A DNA stretch of 64,000 bases from contig JAEMBT020000006.1 of assembly GCA_018873245.2 (NCBI GenBank), forward strand, positions 7,833,855 through 7,897,854, read 5' to 3'. The DNA is from Archegozetes longisetosus. Taxonomy: Eukaryota > Arthropoda > Arachnida > Sarcoptiformes > Trhypochthoniidae. Positions 60,650 through 64,000 of the stretch are shown here, in pieces (the first letter of the stretch is position 1; each line of letters opens with the position of its first letter). Under the pieces are notes generated by a model that worked only from the letters and a program-made list of their open reading frames with translations, ran no database searches and was not told the origin of the DNA. The position numbers and the translations under genes are program-made.

Positions 60650-62178
60650 CTAGAATAGCATTAAACAATACAATGTGCGCTCTATTTCCGAGAAATATAT
60701 TACACAATTTTTTCATTTGATTGGATAGTCAGAAATAGTTAGGATATAAATCTCTGAAGTGTTTTTAGTTGGCAAATGAGACTTATTTAGAATTCATGGG
60801 TTTAAAGTGAATTATAGAGAGTTAGGATAAAGAAAAGCACGTGTAGGAAAATGTATTTTCTCTCGAGAGCACAATTTTGATCTAAAATTTACTATTTACT
60901 AGTCACAAATATGACATGTGCATAGATATAATCGTAAGTAGAGGTAATAATACTCAAAGTCAAACATAAACAGCTTTTATATACTGCATATCCATTTGAC
61001 AACACATAAGCTGAAAATTCTTTAAAATTCTATTCTTCCACAATCTAAAATGTTATATCTTTTGGCTGTGATCCGAAAATTTAATTTGTATCAAATGGAA
61101 TGTTATGAATTAGAGTTAATATCATAAGAAAAGATTCGTTTTGATATACAGCTACTGTAAAGAAGTATACGCTTGGAATTTCTAATCATTTGAACACCTC
61201 TCTAATGTGTAAATAACTACAGTCTCCAAGTTTATGTTAAACAATTTGAACATTTTTTCACCTTTTCGAAGCTCTCATCATGTTTTCATTCGATAATATT
61301 TGCTAAATGTTTACACTTGGAGCAATTTTCATTTGAAATATCTTTCAAGAATTGGGTGAAATATCTCTCAAGAATCATGTGAACTGTTCGATTAGAGTGA
61401 AGAGAGTCTTAGGAAATTTGATTTTTTAGATCTGGGGCTCAGAATAACAGAAATAACAGTTGTGAGTGAGCAATGGTTGTAAGTTTCTAATAATACTAAA
61501 TAGTATGTTATCACAACATTTTGATTTGAAAGTTGACAATCCATTTGTTTAATTCTACTTAAAAACAAATCAACTCAAGTCAAAAGCAAGAAAAGGCGAA
61601 AACATATTATAGTCTATAACTTAATTAACAAATCGATCAGTGAAGCTGATCATTACGGCAAATGATTAAACGCTAGCATTCGATTAATGGTCTGAAAGCA
61701 GACTTGAAATTGCAGTACATTTCGAGGCAATTCGACAAAAGGGGAGTCAGAAATACATTTATTAGATTAAATCTATTCACTTAAGATAACCACAATTCTA
61801 AAAATCGGTTATTTTAAATAGTGCACTAATGAATGGTAACCACTCTAAGCTAACATATACTAATCATATTGTTATATGAAAACAAAATCATTCTTTGTCA
61901 ACAGCTTGCTCAAGAATAAGTTTCAATGTAGTATTGCAAAAATTGATCTCTAGTCAAGTGTTCCTACTTTGAAAGTACTTTCGGGTCAGTACCATTGCGT
62001 GCAATCTGTGATGTTATTTGAATTAGAGATAGGACTGTATAGAAGTCCCCAGACGATAGAGTGATTAAAGAGAATTTTAGAGAATATAACTAGTTGGGAA
62101 AGCTAAAATGATTTAATTGAAAGAATGAAGATTTGTTAAGTTACTTAAACTTAAGTGCGTACTTTAATTTAGTGGAAA

Positions 62179-62272
62179 GCAAAGATCTGGCTGAAAGGCC
62201 TGGAAAGATCTGGCTGAAAGGTCTGCAAAGATCTAGCTGAAAGGCCTGCAAAGATCTGACTGAAAGGCCTGC
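62179..62272. repeat. Tandem repeat, four copies of a 23-mer
   Basis: Unit GCAAAGATCTGGCTGAAAGGCCT repeated four times with single substitutions, containing a BglII-like AGATCT core. It lies upstream of the recognised receptor exons. Confidence 0.9.
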
Positions 62273-63684
62273 TAATTAATTGAGCAAAATATTTTGGCTG
62301 CCCTTAATTCCTCGAGCTTTATCCTTTTTCATAACACTAAATCGTTGCAAACAAAGACAGCCAACATCTGTTACCACTCTCTAACTTATAGTAGAGCAAT
62401 TTATTTCTCCCTAAAATTGTGTTTCAAATATTTCTCTCTTTTTGAGACCTTCATTTCCATATTTTTAATTCAGTACTTACTCGATCTGAAAAAATGGTTA
62501 ATATGGCAAAAACATGATGACTAGTTTGAAAGATAGTTGAGATAAAATATAATGTCTTAGCGTGTTATACATGATAGTGAGAAACAAAGGAGTTGATTTT
62601 GAATAATAAAAAGACATAAAATGATACATAATTTTTTAGTTTGTCATCGAGAATCAGATTATTCGTAAATGTTGTGAAAAAAGCTTGCGTAATAATTATA
62701 CCTAATTATCTAAAATAAATTAATATGCGCTCAACATTTTTTTGAATAACTGCTCCAAATTAATTATAGCACATATTTCTATCCATTTATTCTATCACTA
62801 AAATAGAGTCGAAAATTATTCCGTGGCCATAATGTCTGTAGTGAACTACAGAACTGATACTCCACTAGTATTATAGCCCTACCATTACTTTTATGATAAT
62901 GAGCCACATCTGCAATTTTTCTCACGAAGATTGAAAAGATTAGAGTTGACGCGTTTTTTCTTATTCTTTCATTTTTTCTCGCTCTCTACAGAAGGAGATG
63001 AGCGCTCCTTTTTTGGCAAATCATTGTGTTTTTTGGTGTGCGTGATGTTATATCAGTCTCTTTGATCAAGTGTTCATCCAATGCTGAAGTTCAGTTAAGC
63101 ATTCTCTCGATTCTATATGACAATTCTATGCTATTTCATAGGATTCTTCATAGTATTCTTCATAGGGATTCTATACTATTTCACAGGATTTTACACGATT
63201 GAGTCGGAGGACTGGTGTTCTATATTCTTATATATTCTTATATATTCTTATATATTCATTCTTTACATATTCATTCGTAGAGTTAGATTGGTGATATGAA
63301 AGGTTTTTATGGGTAAAATGGAAGATCATTAAGATGCTTACTTGCATGCAATGGTATGGTTGGGCTTATTTGGCAGTGATCTATTCAATCATCGTCAAGT
63401 CGAGTATATCGAGTAACACTATTCGCATTATAACACTTGCATAGTATACTAAAGCCAAATCTAGTTCAAGCCAAATACAAAGGTCTACTGATGGGTATCC
63501 AACCGAGCACATTAAATCTTAGGATTACGTAGCAATGCTTCTCTATTGATTTTTGCCGATTGCTTCACTTTCTTTAAGAACCCATTTTTAGGAAGTTACT
63601 TAGTGTCGCCTCTGCCTTTCCCTACGCCTCAACCCACATCAAATGAATTTTGTAGACAGGGCGACGATTTACCAGTGCGAACAG

Positions 63685-63775
63685 TCTGTTCTTTTCTACT
63701 CCTTCTCTACTCTTTCCCTACTCTTTCCCTACTCTTTCTTGCTCTCTCCCTACTCCTTTCCTACTCTCTAACCCT
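63685..63775. repeat. Pyrimidine-rich tandem CTCTACTCTTTCC repeat
   Basis: Six to seven imperfect copies of TCCCTACTCTT. A short + strand frame here (Leu/Ser-rich) is a by-product. Confidence 0.75.
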
Positions 63776-64000
63776 CGCCATAAGCGACAATTCTTATATT
63801 GTGCCACCAGTATATCAACTCAAACGATTGCATTGAAAAAAATCAGTTTTCAGCTTCAAAATGATCTCACACTTGGCCTCTATTTATCCTTTCCTGTGCG
63901 AATTATATGTTCTTTGTTTTCTTTTTATTTTGCTTTTTCGTTTTGTAAGTTTTTTTGCAGGAATAGCGACTGATTTGTGAGTTGAAAATATTTAGTCAAT

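Larger units (their letters stand above)
60650..64000. other. Probable upstream intron or flank of the receptor gene, repeats only
   Basis: The receptor exon at 60649 opens on phase 0 within the extracellular domain, so at least one more 5' exon (signal peptide and N-terminal helix) must lie here or beyond 64000. I searched this stretch on the minus strand for the expected LNQIMTTNLW-like exon and did not find it. Only tandem repeats stand out. Confidence 0.4.

Overview
The window is AT-rich nuclear DNA of an animal, most likely an arthropod. All genes have spliceosomal introns with GT..AG ends, many of them only 50-80 nt long. The set includes a hyperpolarization-activated (Ih/HCN) channel that reads like the insect Ih protein, a nicotinic acetylcholine receptor alpha subunit, and metazoan housekeeping genes. 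A short CCTAA run, the arthropod telomere unit, lies in one intron. A mite or other small-genome chelicerate is my guess from gene density and intron size; this is inference. There are no bacterial operons, CRISPR arrays, rRNA genes or intact transposase genes.

Layout. Positions 1-8761 hold the 3' half of the Ih channel gene (+). After an empty 4.8 kb, positions 13.6-46.2 kb form a compact island: a ZNF592/ZNF687-type zinc-finger gene (-), a LYSMD3/4-like LysM membrane protein (+), Pol III subunit RPC7/POLR3G (-), TRIP13/PCH2 (+), a membrane-bound GH31 protein like MYORG (-), a decayed glutathione peroxidase (+), TBC1D9 (-), NAA60 (+), TRMT1 (-), TOMM22 (+), folliculin (-), an RNF126/115-type RING ligase (+) and a nucleoplasmin-like/FKBP nuclear protein (-). 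Positions 46.2-51.9 kb are empty apart from repeats. Positions 51.9-60.6 kb hold an alpha-type nicotinic receptor gene (-) split into many exons, some very small. The remainder to 64 kb shows only repeats.

The island genes are not one pathway. They are broadly expressed housekeeping functions (tRNA modification, Pol III transcription, mitochondrial import, Rag/Rab GTPase control, N-terminal acetylation, ubiquitination). From Ih to the FKBP gene, 14 consecutive loci alternate strand without exception, so every junction is either head-to-head or tail-to-tail.

Main points for a second look: (1) the strict strand alternation, which the dead GPx copy also obeys; (2) the GH31 protein has lost its catalytic acids and looks like a pseudoenzyme; (3) a glutathione peroxidase pseudogene that has lost its Cys/Sec codon; (4) a 320-bp foldback element between two convergent genes; (5) three otherwise well-kept genes (POLR3G, NAA60, FKBP) each carry a 1-2 nt frameshift in a homopolymer run, which looks like an assembly artefact; (6) 16-, 23- and 28-nt micro-exons and a stop-free 69-nt intron in the nicotinic receptor; (7) a Q/N/G-rich exon with its own stop between the nucleoplasmin and FKBP parts of one gene; (8) several small terminal-inverted-repeat elements and a microRNA-like hairpin.
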